A stretch of DNA of 30,781 nt from an uncultured Erysipelotrichaceae bacterium (lineage in GTDB: Bacteria > Bacillota_I > Bacilli_A > Erysipelotrichales > Erysipelotrichaceae), in NCBI GenBank assembly GCA_947385085.1, contig CANDJN010000028.1:1-30781 (forward strand). Direction: 5' to 3'. The notes beneath the pieces were generated by a model. That model worked only from the letters and a program-made list of their open reading frames with translations, had not been told where the DNA came from and ran no database searches. The position numbers and the translations under genes are program-made. Positions 6,863-14,379 of this stretch are shown piece after piece; position 1 is the first letter of the stretch, and every line of letters starts with the position of its first letter.

Positions 6863-7744
6863 ATGAAGGAAGCAATGAAACTCATCGGCAATACACCGAT
6901 GTACCATTTAGAGAACAGTCATATTCATATAAAGTTAGAAAAGATGAATCCCGGGGGCAGTATCAAAGATCGGGCGGTTTATGGCATGATGCAGGATGCG
7001 TTAGATCGAGGTAAAATCACTTCCCAGACGAAACTCATTGAGGCAACCAGCGGCAATACCGGAATCGCATTGGCTATGATGGGGGCGATATATCACCTTC
7101 CTGTGACCATTGTGATGCCGGAATCCATGAGTAAAGAGCGCAGGGCTTTGATCAAGGCATACGGGGCGAATTTGATTTTAAGTGACAAAGCGCAGGGCAT
7201 GGCAGGCGCAATACAGAAAATGCAGGAAATCATGGCCGAGGATGCCGATTATCTGTATTTGGATCAGTTTGGCAATGAAGCCAATGCGAATATTCATGAA
7301 CAGACTACGGGACCGGAGATTTTAAGACAGGTTGAAAATGTAGACATTTTTGTGGCTTGCTTTGGCACGGGAGGAACGTTTACCGGTGTCGCTCGGGCGC
7401 TGAAAAAAGCCAATCCGAATATTCGCTGTGTGGTGGGAGAACCCTATCACAGTGCCTTGCTTTCAGGTCATGAAGCCGGGGCTCACAAGATTCAGGGAAT
7501 CGGGGCGAATTTTATCCCAAAGATTCTCGATACCTCACTCATTGATGATATTTTATTGATTGATGATGAGGAAGCCTACCAGGAGACGGTGAACTTTGCC
7601 AAGGAAACGGGAATTCTGGTCGGCATTTCCAGCGGCGCCAATATCGCCTTAGCCAAACGCTTGGCAAGCCATTATCCTGATCGTGAAATCGTGACCGTTG
7701 CTCCGGACGGCGGCGAGAAATATTTATCGGTGCTGTTTGAATGA
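6863..7744 (+). CDS. cysK: Cysteine synthase (O-acetylserine sulfhydrylase)
   Basis: CysK makes L-cysteine from O-acetylserine and sulfide using PLP. The 293-residue protein has the PLP lysine in NPGGSIKDRA (Lys35), the substrate loop EATSGNTGIALA, the phosphate-binding GTGGTFTGV and a late SSGANIALA. The order and length are those of CysK-type enzymes without a regulatory domain; a CysM- or CBS-like substrate preference cannot be excluded. An AAAGGAGG lies upstream. The stop overlaps the cysE start by 4 bp (ATGA), so the pair forms an operon making the acetylated substrate and then cysteine. Confidence 0.95.
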   Translation: MKEAMKLIGNTPMYHLENSHIHIKLEKMNPGGSIKDRAVYGMMQDALDRGKITSQTKLIEATSGNTGIALAMMGAIYHLPVTIVMPESMSKERRALIKAYGANLILSDKAQGMAGAIQKMQEIMAEDADYLYLDQFGNEANANIHEQTTGPEILRQVENVDIFVACFGTGGTFTGVARALKKANPNIRCVVGEPYHSALLSGHEAGAHKIQGIGANFIPKILDTSLIDDILLIDDEEAYQETVNFAKETGILVGISSGANIALAKRLASHYPDREIVTVAPDGGEKYLSVLFE

Positions 7745-8277
7745 AACTGATTCAAGACATCCGTTATAATATCAAGCGTACGTGTGAATATGATCCGGCG
7801 GTTCATTCGCGATTGGAAGTACTGTTGTTATATCCACATATCAAGGCTTTGATTATGCATCGTATTTCCCATTGCTACTGGAATCACCACCTATATTTTA
7901 TGGCGCGGTTAAATGCTGGCTTGGCACGGCGCTGGACGGGAATTGAAATCCATCCCGGCGCAAAAATCGGCAAGGGCTTGGTGATTGATCACGGCATGGG
8001 TGTGGTAATCGGAGAAACCGCAGAAGTTGGCGATGATTGCGTTATTTATCATGGCGTAACATTGGGAGGTACTGGAAAACAACATGCCAAACGTCACCCT
8101 ACGATCGGCAACCGCATTTTTATCGGGGCCGGAGCGAAGCTTTTGGGCAACATTACTATCGGTGATGATTCCAAAGTCGGAGCCAATGCCGTAGTACTTC
8201 AGGACTTTCCACCAAACAGTACGATTGTTGGTATCCCTGCGGTAAACAAGGCGAAAAAACAAAAAGAAGAAAAATAA
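7741..8277 (+). CDS. cysE: Serine O-acetyltransferase
   Basis: CysE acetylates L-serine with acetyl-CoA to give O-acetylserine, the substrate of the upstream CysK. The 178 residues include the N-terminal helical region and the hexapeptide beta-helix with the family signature GIEIHPGAKIGKGLVIDHG, then GETAEVGDDCVIYHGVTLGG and the conserved HAKRHPTIGN. The short form lacks the long N-terminal extension of the E. coli enzyme, as usual in Bacillota. Its ATG overlaps the cysK stop, so translation is coupled. A terminator follows 4 bp after the stop. Confidence 0.95.
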   Translation: MKLIQDIRYNIKRTCEYDPAVHSRLEVLLLYPHIKALIMHRISHCYWNHHLYFMARLNAGLARRWTGIEIHPGAKIGKGLVIDHGMGVVIGETAEVGDDCVIYHGVTLGGTGKQHAKRHPTIGNRIFIGAGAKLLGNITIGDDSKVGANAVVLQDFPPNSTIVGIPAVNKAKKQKEEK

Positions 8278-8281
8278 AGGT

Positions 8282-8308
8282 AAACACATCATAGCGATGT
8301 GTTTTTCT
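8282..8308 (+). terminator. Terminator of cysK-cysE
   Basis: A 9-bp perfect stem (8282-8290 with 8296-8304) with loop ATAGC continues into a T run. Confidence 0.85.
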
Positions 8309-8419
8309 ATACATGATTTTTACATATTGTGGTCTCACATGATGAACCATAACTAAACGGTTATGTAAAATGATTTGAATGGGGTGGATGAAACCGGCAA
8401 AATCAACCACTCTATCAGT

Positions 8420-8986
8420 ATGATGTTAGAAACCAACCTCAGAAAATGGCAGTGGGAAGATGCGGCTGCACTGGTGGAACTATGTAAGGATCACACCATC
8501 AGAAAGCTATGGAGTTATGACTGTCCCTATCCCTATACATTAAAAAAAGCCGAATACTGTATTCAGTTTTTTCTTCATGCCAATCCTTTACGCTATCGTA
8601 TTTTTGCCATTTCCTACCATCATGAACTGTGCGGGTGGATTCAATGTGTCATGGTTGAACATCAATGCGCAAGACTCTCGTATTTTCTGGCGGACGAATT
8701 CATTCGTACCCGTGCTTTGCGAGAAGCGATTGTTCAAATGTGTGCCTACTGCTTTACCCAATGGAATGTATTATCCATCTATGTCAAGACTGCCATTGAT
8801 CAAAAGGAAACACAAAATATTTTACTGGAAAGCGGCTTTTTGGAATCCCGCGATACGGCACCGATTTATATCTACTTCCTCCATCGCTTTCATCAACAGG
8901 AGATGGAAACATCAAAAAAAACGGTATTTTCTTCACCGTTTTCATGGCAGGGGTCTTCCAGCTCCTCATCGGGTGATGAAGCATGA
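8420..8986 (+). CDS. GNAT-family acetyltransferase, divergent
   Basis: The protein resembles RimJ/RimL-type GNAT acetyltransferases: LRKWQWEDAAALVELCKD at the start, PYPYTLKKAEYCIQFF, RIFAISYHHELCGWIQC, then a FIRTRALREAIVQMC helix where acetyl-CoA would bind and a late ILLESGFLES. The acetyl-CoA loop (Q/R-x-x-G-x-G/A) is poorly conserved, so activity is uncertain. No start has a convincing ribosome site; ATG 8420 or 8423 begins at the domain edge and TTG 8375 gives 15 more residues. The last 25 residues are a Ser-rich tail encoded across a terminator that serves the opposite strand, so they may be a recent read-through extension. Confidence 0.7.
   Translation: MMLETNLRKWQWEDAAALVELCKDHTIRKLWSYDCPYPYTLKKAEYCIQFFLHANPLRYRIFAISYHHELCGWIQCVMVEHQCARLSYFLADEFIRTRALREAIVQMCAYCFTQWNVLSIYVKTAIDQKETQNILLESGFLESRDTAPIYIYFLHRFHQQEMETSKKTVFSSPFSWQGSSSSSSGDEA
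8914..8942 (-). terminator. Minus-strand terminator inside the GNAT gene
   Basis: An 8-bp stem (8918-8925 with 8935-8942) with a 9-base loop is followed by eight T on the minus strand. It is placed to end the small membrane protein gene at 8994-9188 and lies within the 3' end of the convergent GNAT gene. Confidence 0.7.
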
Positions 8987-8993
8987 ATCCTTA

Positions 8994-9188
8994 TTAGTCA
9001 TCCGCTTTTTTACATAACAAAATACTGTAGAAAGCGCTGATGCCGATCAAAAATGCATATAGCTTTCCCATGATGTGACCATCGTGAATTCGTTCATAGA
9101 CTAGTGGAAATCCCAATAGCTTTGTGATACTGTAATCAATCCCAAATAAAATAAGAATCCATAATGCCCATAATTGCGCCTTTTTCAT
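8994..9188 (-). CDS. Small two-helix membrane protein
   Basis: A 64-residue protein with two hydrophobic stretches: AQLWALWILILFGIDYSI at residues 4-21 and KLYAFLIGISAFYSILL at about 42-58. A charged linker (YERIHDGHIMG) and a KKADD tail fit a hairpin membrane protein. The ATG at 9188 has an AGGTG site at good spacing, and a minus-strand terminator lies downstream, so this is probably a real gene. I do not recognise the family. It is convergent with the GNAT gene and divergent from the YdcC-like gene. Confidence 0.65.
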   Translation of the reverse strand: MKKAQLWALWILILFGIDYSITKLLGFPLVYERIHDGHIMGKLYAFLIGISAFYSILLCKKADD

Positions 9189-9287
9189 GTTATCACCTAT
9201 TCTAATCTATGAAAATACCACAGGGATATGAATGATTTCTTTGTCTGTGGCATAAATTAAGGATGAAGTGAAAGGGAGGAACAGCGA

Positions 9288-10277
9288 ATGAAAAAGAAAG
9301 TCATTGCCATAGCGGGTGTTGTGACGCTAGCCGTTGCCCTATGCTTGGCACTGAAGCCGAAATCATTTGAAAAGGAATTCAGTAAAGTCATGGATGATAT
9401 GAATTCGTACATCTTGAAAGGCGATATGGAAATCACTAAGGGTGAGGATTTAAAGACATATGCGGTAGAGGTAGCCTATCAAAAAAATGATGAAAATGAT
9501 TTTTTTAAGGTGAGTCTTATGGATAAAGAGCTCAATCAAGAACAGATCATTTTGCGTAATGAAGAAGGTGTATTTGTGATAACGCCGGCATTGAATCAAG
9601 TGTTTAAGTTTGAAGGGGAGTGGCCGCTTAATTCACCAAAGCCGTATTTATTACAGTCGATGGCACAATTTGTGGCAGACGAGCAGGCTGAAGTGAATAA
9701 AAACGATGATGGCTATTTGATTACATCGCCGGTGGTTTATCCAAATAATAAGAATTTCAGCAGTCAGGAAATGCAGTTTGATCAGGATGCAAAGGTAAAA
9801 TGGGTTCAGATTTATAATCAGGATCACGGTGTGGAATTAAAGATCGTCTTCCATACTGTGGAATATAATGAAGAAATTGCGAAGGATTATTTTGCGACAC
9901 CGACTAGTATGGAAAAGCCGACGGCTGGCAGCCAGCTTGAAGAAGCGGATTTACCGCTTTATCCCAGTGCGGTATTTGATGCGCAGTTAACCAATAAAAG
10001 CGTGATGACCAGCAATGGCATGGAAAAGCATATTCTGGAATTCAGCGGGGCAAAAAATTTCACCGTGGTAGAAAATCTGCGCCCAAGCAGTGAGCGAACC
10101 CAGACGGTGATTATGCCGGGTGAGATGGTGGATGCCCTGGATGTGATTGGCTTCTATGATGGAAATCATTTGTCAGCCGTTTATAACGGGGTTGAATTTA
10201 CTGTATTCAGCGATGAATTGGGTCCGGAAGAAATGATGAGTGTGATTAATAGTATGCAGGTGGCAGTGATGAAATAA
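9288..10277 (+). CDS. YdcC/LolA-like exported protein
   Basis: A 329-residue protein with an N-terminal membrane or signal segment (residues 4-22, KKKVIAIAGVVTLAVALCLA). A Cys ends this segment, but the -1 residue is Leu, so it is a poor lipobox. The rest is a beta-rich domain like the LolA/YdcC/GerS group of lipoprotein-carrier-like folds. In Bacillus, ydcC lies upstream of alr and the ndoAI-ndoA toxin operon as I recall; here the next gene is the ndoA-type toxin directly, which supports the assignment. GGGAGG lies about 8 bp before the ATG. The stop and the next start share a base (TAATG). Confidence 0.65.
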   Translation: MKKKVIAIAGVVTLAVALCLALKPKSFEKEFSKVMDDMNSYILKGDMEITKGEDLKTYAVEVAYQKNDENDFFKVSLMDKELNQEQIILRNEEGVFVITPALNQVFKFEGEWPLNSPKPYLLQSMAQFVADEQAEVNKNDDGYLITSPVVYPNNKNFSSQEMQFDQDAKVKWVQIYNQDHGVELKIVFHTVEYNEEIAKDYFATPTSMEKPTAGSQLEEADLPLYPSAVFDAQLTNKSVMTSNGMEKHILEFSGAKNFTVVENLRPSSERTQTVIMPGEMVDALDVIGFYDGNHLSAVYNGVEFTVFSDELGPEEMMSVINSMQVAVMK

Positions 10278-10609
10278 TGGTGAAGCGCGGAGATGTGTTT
10301 TATGCCAATCTTTCCCCGGTGGTGGGCAGTGAACAAGGCGGTGTGCGTCCGGTACTGGTGATTCAAAATGACAAGGGAAACAAGTATTCGAATACAATTA
10401 TCGTCGCACCGATTTCCAAAAAAATGAGCAAGCCGCCGATTCCTACGCATGTCATTTTCAGTGATGATGCGTTAGATTATGTGTCGATGATTTTATGTGA
10501 ACAGCTGCGAACGATTGATAAGCAGCGGCTGGGACAATGGATTTGTACGCTGGGTGAGGATACGATGGTAAAGGTGGATCAGGCGATTAAAGTAAGCTTG
10601 AATTTATAG
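10277..10609 (+). CDS. mazF: EndoA/MazF-type endoribonuclease toxin
   Basis: MazF-type toxins cut mRNA at short sequence motifs. The 110 residues closely follow Bacillus EndoA: VKRGDVFYANLSPVVGSEQG, GGVRPVLVIQND with the catalytic Arg, and SNTIIVAPIS with the catalytic Thr; ILCEQLRTIDKQRLG is also typical. It starts on the last base of the YdcC-like stop (TAATG), so its translation depends on the upstream gene. No MazE/EndoAI antitoxin is encoded next to it on either side. A terminator follows. Either the antitoxin is elsewhere or the protein is controlled differently. Confidence 0.93.
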   Translation: MVKRGDVFYANLSPVVGSEQGGVRPVLVIQNDKGNKYSNTIIVAPISKKMSKPPIPTHVIFSDDALDYVSMILCEQLRTIDKQRLGQWICTLGEDTMVKVDQAIKVSLNL

Positions 10610-10613
10610 ACAG

Positions 10614-10652
10614 AGCGATCATTTCTCTTATTAGGGAAGTGGTCGCTTTTTC
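10614..10652 (+). terminator. Terminator of the ydcC-mazF unit
   Basis: A 14-bp stem with several G-U pairs (10614-10627 with 10634-10647, loop TTATTA) runs into a T tract. Confidence 0.9.
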
Positions 10653-10673
10653 TTGTGGCAAATTTCAGCCCGC

Positions 10674-10696
10674 TTTTGCTTAAAGAATAAGCAAAA
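10674..10696. repeat. 9-bp inverted repeat upstream of the polymerase cassette
   Basis: TTTTGCTTA and TAAGCAAAA flank AAGAA. There is no T run after it in either direction. It lies 61 bp before the cassette's first start codon, where an operator could sit. It does not match the CGAAC-N4-GTTCG LexA box. Confidence 0.4.
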
Positions 10697-10757
10697 AATT
10701 CTGGAAAAGAACGAAAAAGGGTGAATAACAGTAATAGGAGAGGTCAGGAGGTACGTT

Positions 10758-11279
10758 ATGAAACGAGTGATAAAGCTGAGATTGATCGTAAATGAAGAAC
10801 AGGCACATCAATTACAAGCATATGGGCGTGCGTTTAGGCATGAGGTCTACCGTGTGAGTGGTGTTTTTCAAAAGGAGGAGCGGATATTTGCCTTTCCTTA
10901 TCGTTATATTTCCGATACGATGACGCAACTTGCAAAAAGACAGGTGGTGATAGAGGCGTCCAAGCTTTACCGCATAAAACAGCGCCACCCTTATGCTAAG
11001 CTGGATTATGTTGGCGTATGGGCAAGCGATTCGTTTTCGTTTGTGGAGGGGAAGAGCATTTGCTTTGTATTGGGTAAGCAGGATGGCATCCGGCGTATCA
11101 GCATTCCTTTTGATGGGGATGTGAATACATTGTCAATAGAAGCAATCCGCGATGTGACCGTGAAGCTTCGCGATGAACATTGTTTTGGCTTTTTACGCAT
11201 GGCAGGGAAAGATTGTCAACCTGTTCGTAATGAAACGTTTAACAAGGGCAATGATCTGATGCATAGTCTTAATAATTGA
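10758..11279 (+). CDS. TnpB N-terminal-like protein without nuclease domain
   Basis: A 173-residue protein I do not recognise as a named family. By eye its block order follows the N-terminal half of IS605-type TnpB: KRVIKLRLIVNEEQAHQL, a helix ending KLYRIKQR, then WASDSFSFVEGKSICFVLGK and IRRISIPFDGD, and a final AIRDVTVKLRDEHCFGFLRM. These correspond to the TnpB start, linker helix, SFRYPQG.KIKGNKIYLPK strand block and the SVTVSREGDGWYVSI strand that precedes RuvC. No RuvC or zinc-ribbon part follows. CAGGAGG lies 7 bp upstream. It ends 29 bp before the Y-family polymerase and is probably cotranscribed with it. The TnpB resemblance is a hypothesis. Confidence 0.55.
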   Translation: MKRVIKLRLIVNEEQAHQLQAYGRAFRHEVYRVSGVFQKEERIFAFPYRYISDTMTQLAKRQVVIEASKLYRIKQRHPYAKLDYVGVWASDSFSFVEGKSICFVLGKQDGIRRISIPFDGDVNTLSIEAIRDVTVKLRDEHCFGFLRMAGKDCQPVRNETFNKGNDLMHSLNN

Positions 11280-11308
11280 ATCCAAAATAACGCTGAGGGT
11301 GTGATGTG

Positions 11309-12550
11309 ATGGAGCGAACTATCCTGCATTGTGATCTGAATAATTTCTATGCATCAGTGGAATGTATGAAGCATCCGGAATATCGTGATGTGCCAATTGC
11401 CGTAGCGGGGAATGAGGAATTGCGTCATGGCATTGTTCTGGCCAAAAATACACTGGCAAAGGCGGCGGGCGTAAAGACGGGACAAACGCTGTGGGAGGCT
11501 CGCCAAATATGCGCTTCCCTTATTTTACTGCCGCCTGATTATACCGCATATCGCCGCTGTTCACGTATGGTAAAGGAAATCTTTACCGACTATACGGATC
11601 AGATTGAGGATTTTGGGATTGATGAGTCATGGCTGGATGTGACTCAAAGCCGCAATTTGTTCGGATCGGGAATGACCATTGCCCAAACGATCCAGCAGCG
11701 TATTTTGCGGGAAATCGGACTATCCTCCAGCATCGGCATCAGCTTTAACAAAATCTTTGCCAAGTTAGGCTCCGATTATCGCAAGCCGATGGGCTTAACG
11801 TACATCAGCCGTGATAATTATCAGGACATTGTCTGGCCGCTCCCGGTTAGTGATCTGTTATATGTCGGCCGCAGCACCGTAAAGAAATGCCTGCATTTGG
11901 GCATCGAAACGATTGGTGATCTGGCAAACAGCGATGTGCGCAGATTGCGGCGTTCTCTGGGCAAATGGGGAGAGTATTTATGGCTATTTGCGAATGGCGA
12001 GGATCGCAGCGAGGTTGCCAAACAGACCTACATCTTTCCGATCAAATCCATCGGCAACGGGGTAACACCACCTCGTGATTTGTATGATTTGGAGGATTTT
12101 CGTTTGATCGCTTATGTGCTGTGTGAAAGCATAGTCGCACGGATGCGGGAACAGGAGCTCGCCGCGCGCTGTGTGTGTATTCAGCTGCGCAATACGCAGC
12201 TTGTCAGCATCTCCAGACGCACGATGACTACCGTTCCGATCTACACCGTTCATCGCCTGGTAGCGTTGGCTGTATCATTATGTCGCCGCCATTATCACTT
12301 TCAAATACCGCTGCGTTCGATCTCCATCAGCGTCACTCAGCTTGTATCACGCCATGCCCATCAACAGCTTTCCTTGTTCGATGATCAGGATGAGCCCCAA
12401 GAGGAAGCGCTGGATCAGGTAATGGAGGAAATCCGCCGCCGCTTCGGTCCATTTTCGATTCGCCGCTGCTCAATGAAACAGGATATGGAACTGACGGACT
12501 TTGATCCACTCAGTGAGCATACGATCCATCCGGTCAATTTCTTTCGTTGA
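11309..12550 (+). CDS. dinB: Y-family DNA polymerase (DinB/UvrX-like)
   Basis: A translesion DNA polymerase of 413 residues. Catalytic residues are visible: Asp9 in ILHCDLNNFYASVEC and Asp105-Glu106 in FGIDESWLDVT. The palm and fingers motifs GIVLAKN and SSIGISFNKIFAKLGSDYRKP follow, then a helix-hairpin-helix and a little-finger domain from about residue 240. A textbook beta-clamp peptide QLSLF lies at 353-357. The overall form is closer to the UvrX/ImuB-like Gram-positive group than to E. coli DinB. The ATG at 11309 has GAGGGTG upstream; a GTG sits one codon earlier. It is the middle gene of a three-gene cassette. SOS control is expected but no LexA box was seen. Confidence 0.92.
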   Translation: MERTILHCDLNNFYASVECMKHPEYRDVPIAVAGNEELRHGIVLAKNTLAKAAGVKTGQTLWEARQICASLILLPPDYTAYRRCSRMVKEIFTDYTDQIEDFGIDESWLDVTQSRNLFGSGMTIAQTIQQRILREIGLSSSIGISFNKIFAKLGSDYRKPMGLTYISRDNYQDIVWPLPVSDLLYVGRSTVKKCLHLGIETIGDLANSDVRRLRRSLGKWGEYLWLFANGEDRSEVAKQTYIFPIKSIGNGVTPPRDLYDLEDFRLIAYVLCESIVARMREQELAARCVCIQLRNTQLVSISRRTMTTVPIYTVHRLVALAVSLCRRHYHFQIPLRSISISVTQLVSRHAHQQLSLFDDQDEPQEEALDQVMEEIRRRFGPFSIRRCSMKQDMELTDFDPLSEHTIHPVNFFR

Positions 12551-12789
12551 AACAACAGGTTGCCGTGGTGGCGCTCCATGCGAAAAACGGAAATGTGACG
12601 CCGCTGTTCATCGTATGGGACAACAATGTAAAATATGCGATTGACCGTATTGTCAAAATCCAAAAGGCGGCATCTTTAAAATCAGGCGGGTTTGGGATTC
12701 GCTATACGATCCGCATTGAAAATCATATGCGTTATCTGTACTATGAAAATCCCGGATGGTTTATTGAAAAAACGGATGAGCATGCATAA
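12547..12789 (+). CDS. Small protein coupled to the Y-family polymerase
   Basis: An 80-residue protein starting at a TTG that overlaps the polymerase stop (TTGA). It has no ribosome site of its own, so it depends on coupled translation. The sequence is beta-rich: VAVVALHAKNGNVTPLFIVWD, KYAIDRIVKIQ, GGFGIRYTIRIEN, YLYYENPGWFIEK. Small proteins with a similar layout follow Y-family polymerases in other bacteria (for example DUF6504 in actinobacteria). That parallel is from memory and unproven. A polymerase accessory role is inferred from the overlap. Confidence 0.7.
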   Translation: MKQQVAVVALHAKNGNVTPLFIVWDNNVKYAIDRIVKIQKAASLKSGGFGIRYTIRIENHMRYLYYENPGWFIEKTDEHA

Positions 12790-12842
12790 TGATGGAAAAG
12801 GAAACCATACTATGACTATAAATAATAAACGGAGGTTTGACT

Positions 12843-13295
12843 ATGAATCAGCGAGAGGATTTAATCCAAGAATTGAATCAGCTTTTAAAGGGTACTCATA
12901 TGGGTGCATTTGTGTTTGAAGACTTAAAGGAAAAGCTTAGTGATGCAGGCTTAAAACGTGAATTTCAGCATTTCTTAAGTCTGTTGAAAAAGCATGAAGT
13001 GGCATTAACAAGGCATATTCAGGAAGTGAATGGGGATCCGGTTGATTCATCAGGAATTAAGGGTACCATTGCGGATATGATGACGATGTTAAAAAATATG
13101 GTGATTACCACAGACAGCGAGGTGATCAAGGAAGCGAAGAAAGCGATTGAAATGGGGCAAAAGGCCTTGCGTGATTTTGATGATCGTCATTTTACATTAT
13201 CGGAGACAATGACCAAGGAGCTGGCGATGATGAAGGATGATTATGACTGTATCTATCATACGCTGCATAAGTTTTTAATCGCATTAGAGGGATAA
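12843..13295 (+). CDS. DUF2383 (PA2169-type) four-helix-bundle protein
   Basis: A 150-residue, almost entirely helical protein of the ferritin-like DUF2383 family. It begins with two-helix blocks (QREDLIQELNQLLKGTHMGA, LKREFQHFLSLLKKHEVALT), then HIQEVNGDPVDSSGIKGTIAD, and later KKAIEMGQKALRDFDD. Metal-binding carboxylates are plausible but not certain. Members are small cytoplasmic proteins of unclear function, sometimes stress-linked. The ATG at 12843 follows CGGAGG by 8 bp; a TTG two codons earlier is unlikely. It starts 53 bp after the polymerase cassette. Confidence 0.75.
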   Translation: MNQREDLIQELNQLLKGTHMGAFVFEDLKEKLSDAGLKREFQHFLSLLKKHEVALTRHIQEVNGDPVDSSGIKGTIADMMTMLKNMVITTDSEVIKEAKKAIEMGQKALRDFDDRHFTLSETMTKELAMMKDDYDCIYHTLHKFLIALEG

Positions 13296-13304
13296 AAAAC
13301 AGTT

Positions 13305-13352
13305 TTCTTTTCTACGTGAAATATGCTAAACTATAGCTACGTAAGAAAAGAA
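13305..13352 (+). promoter_or_regulatory. Inverted repeat over the leader of the HAD gene
   Basis: The segments at 13305-13317 and 13339-13352 pair over 13 positions with one bulge (CTTTTCTACGT against ACGTAAGAAAAG). The right arm touches the ribosome site AGAAGG of the HAD gene, which starts at 13362. A promoter -10 may lie in the loop. It could hide the ribosome site or act as an operator. Confidence 0.4.
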
Positions 13353-13361
13353 GGTAAAGTG

Positions 13362-14150
13362 ATGAATCCATCCATCAAAGCAGTATTTTTTGACATTGAC
13401 AGCACGCTGTATTATCATGGCTTTCATGATATTATGCCCTCCGCCAAGCAAGCATTGTGGAAGCTTCATGAACAGGAAATCAAATTGGGAGTGGCTACAA
13501 GCCGCTGCCATAGTGAAATGAAAAATGCGCCCTCATTTTTTCGCACCTTTCCTTTTTCTGCCATCGTAAGTGACGGCGGGGCATTGGTGATGGAAAACAA
13601 TGAGATTGTCAAGGCAGAATGGGTCCCATCGGATGTGGTACAAGCGTTTGTGGATTATGCCCAAAGGCATCATAAGACCATGCGCTACAGTACGGTTGAT
13701 GGAAATTATTTTATGGATATGCCTAGGCAACAGGAAAAGGATATGGCATTTTCATTATACTTGAATCTGCCAAAAGTAAAGCCGTATGCGCATGATAACA
13801 TATTGAATCTATTGATTCATGTGGGCAATGAAACAGAATGTGATGCATTGTATGTGCAATTCAAAGACCGTGCGGCTCTTGTCAATTATCATATGGCATT
13901 GGAATGTACGCCTAGTGATACCGATAAAAGTAAGGGCATTAAGACATTGGCTGATCGCTGGCAGTTGCCCATGGAGGAAATCATGTGCTTTGGCGATGGG
14001 GAAAACGATGTGAAGATGATTCAATCATGCGGTATCGGTGTCGCAATGGGCAATGGCTGTGATGCGGTGAAGGCAGCGGCTGATTTTGTGACCAAACGGA
14101 TTGAGGATGATGGGGTTGCTTATGCCTTAACAGAATATGGATTAATTTAA
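13362..14150 (+). CDS. HAD-superfamily Cof-type phosphatase
   Basis: A 262-residue Cof/YkrA-type haloacid-dehalogenase phosphatase, expected to hydrolyse sugar phosphates or other small phosphate esters in the cytoplasm. Motif I is FFDIDSTLYY (nucleophile and acid Asp), motif II is around GVATSRCH, the cap domain lies between about residues 85 and 180, the motif III Lys is in SDTDKSKGIK, and motif IV is CFGDGENDVKMI. The substrate cannot be read. The ATG at 13362 follows GAAGGTAAAGTG; an in-frame ATG at 13323 lies in the leader hairpin and is less likely. A terminator overlaps the stop. Confidence 0.9.
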   Translation: MNPSIKAVFFDIDSTLYYHGFHDIMPSAKQALWKLHEQEIKLGVATSRCHSEMKNAPSFFRTFPFSAIVSDGGALVMENNEIVKAEWVPSDVVQAFVDYAQRHHKTMRYSTVDGNYFMDMPRQQEKDMAFSLYLNLPKVKPYAHDNILNLLIHVGNETECDALYVQFKDRAALVNYHMALECTPSDTDKSKGIKTLADRWQLPMEEIMCFGDGENDVKMIQSCGIGVAMGNGCDAVKAAADFVTKRIEDDGVAYALTEYGLI

Positions 14151-14180
14151 ACAATTTGTGCTTACAAATTGTTTTTTTTA
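14149..14180 (+). terminator. Terminator of the HAD gene
   Basis: An 11-bp perfect stem (14149-14159 with 14164-14174), loop GCTT, then a T run. It begins within the stop codon. Confidence 0.9.
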
Positions 14181-14265
14181 CCTAAAGTGTACGAATCAGC
14201 TGCATCATACATGCATATAGGATTTGCGTGATCGATAGGAAAGAGCACTACTTTATCTGCGGTTC

Positions 14266-14293
14266 TTGCACTTCTTTAAAAATGCTATATAAT
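14266..14293 (+). promoter_or_regulatory. Promoter of the PanE-like gene
   Basis: A -35 TTGCAC (14266-14271) and a perfect -10 TATAAT (14288-14293), 16 bp apart. A short TATCTTA/TTAAGATA inverted repeat lies between this promoter and the start codon. Confidence 0.75.
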
Positions 14294-14379
14294 GGAAATG
14301 TCTTATCTTATCAAAAAAATCAATGATTATATTAAGATAAAGCAATTTTAAGATGAATAATTGAGAAAGGGGAATGACA

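Noticed and set aside
10674..10696. Inverted repeat read as a terminator
   Set aside because: No T run follows in either direction, and a strong terminator already lies at 10614-10652.
10674..10757. LexA (SOS) box for the polymerase cassette
   Set aside because: Nothing close to CGAAC-N4-GTTCG was found; SOS control remains only an expectation.
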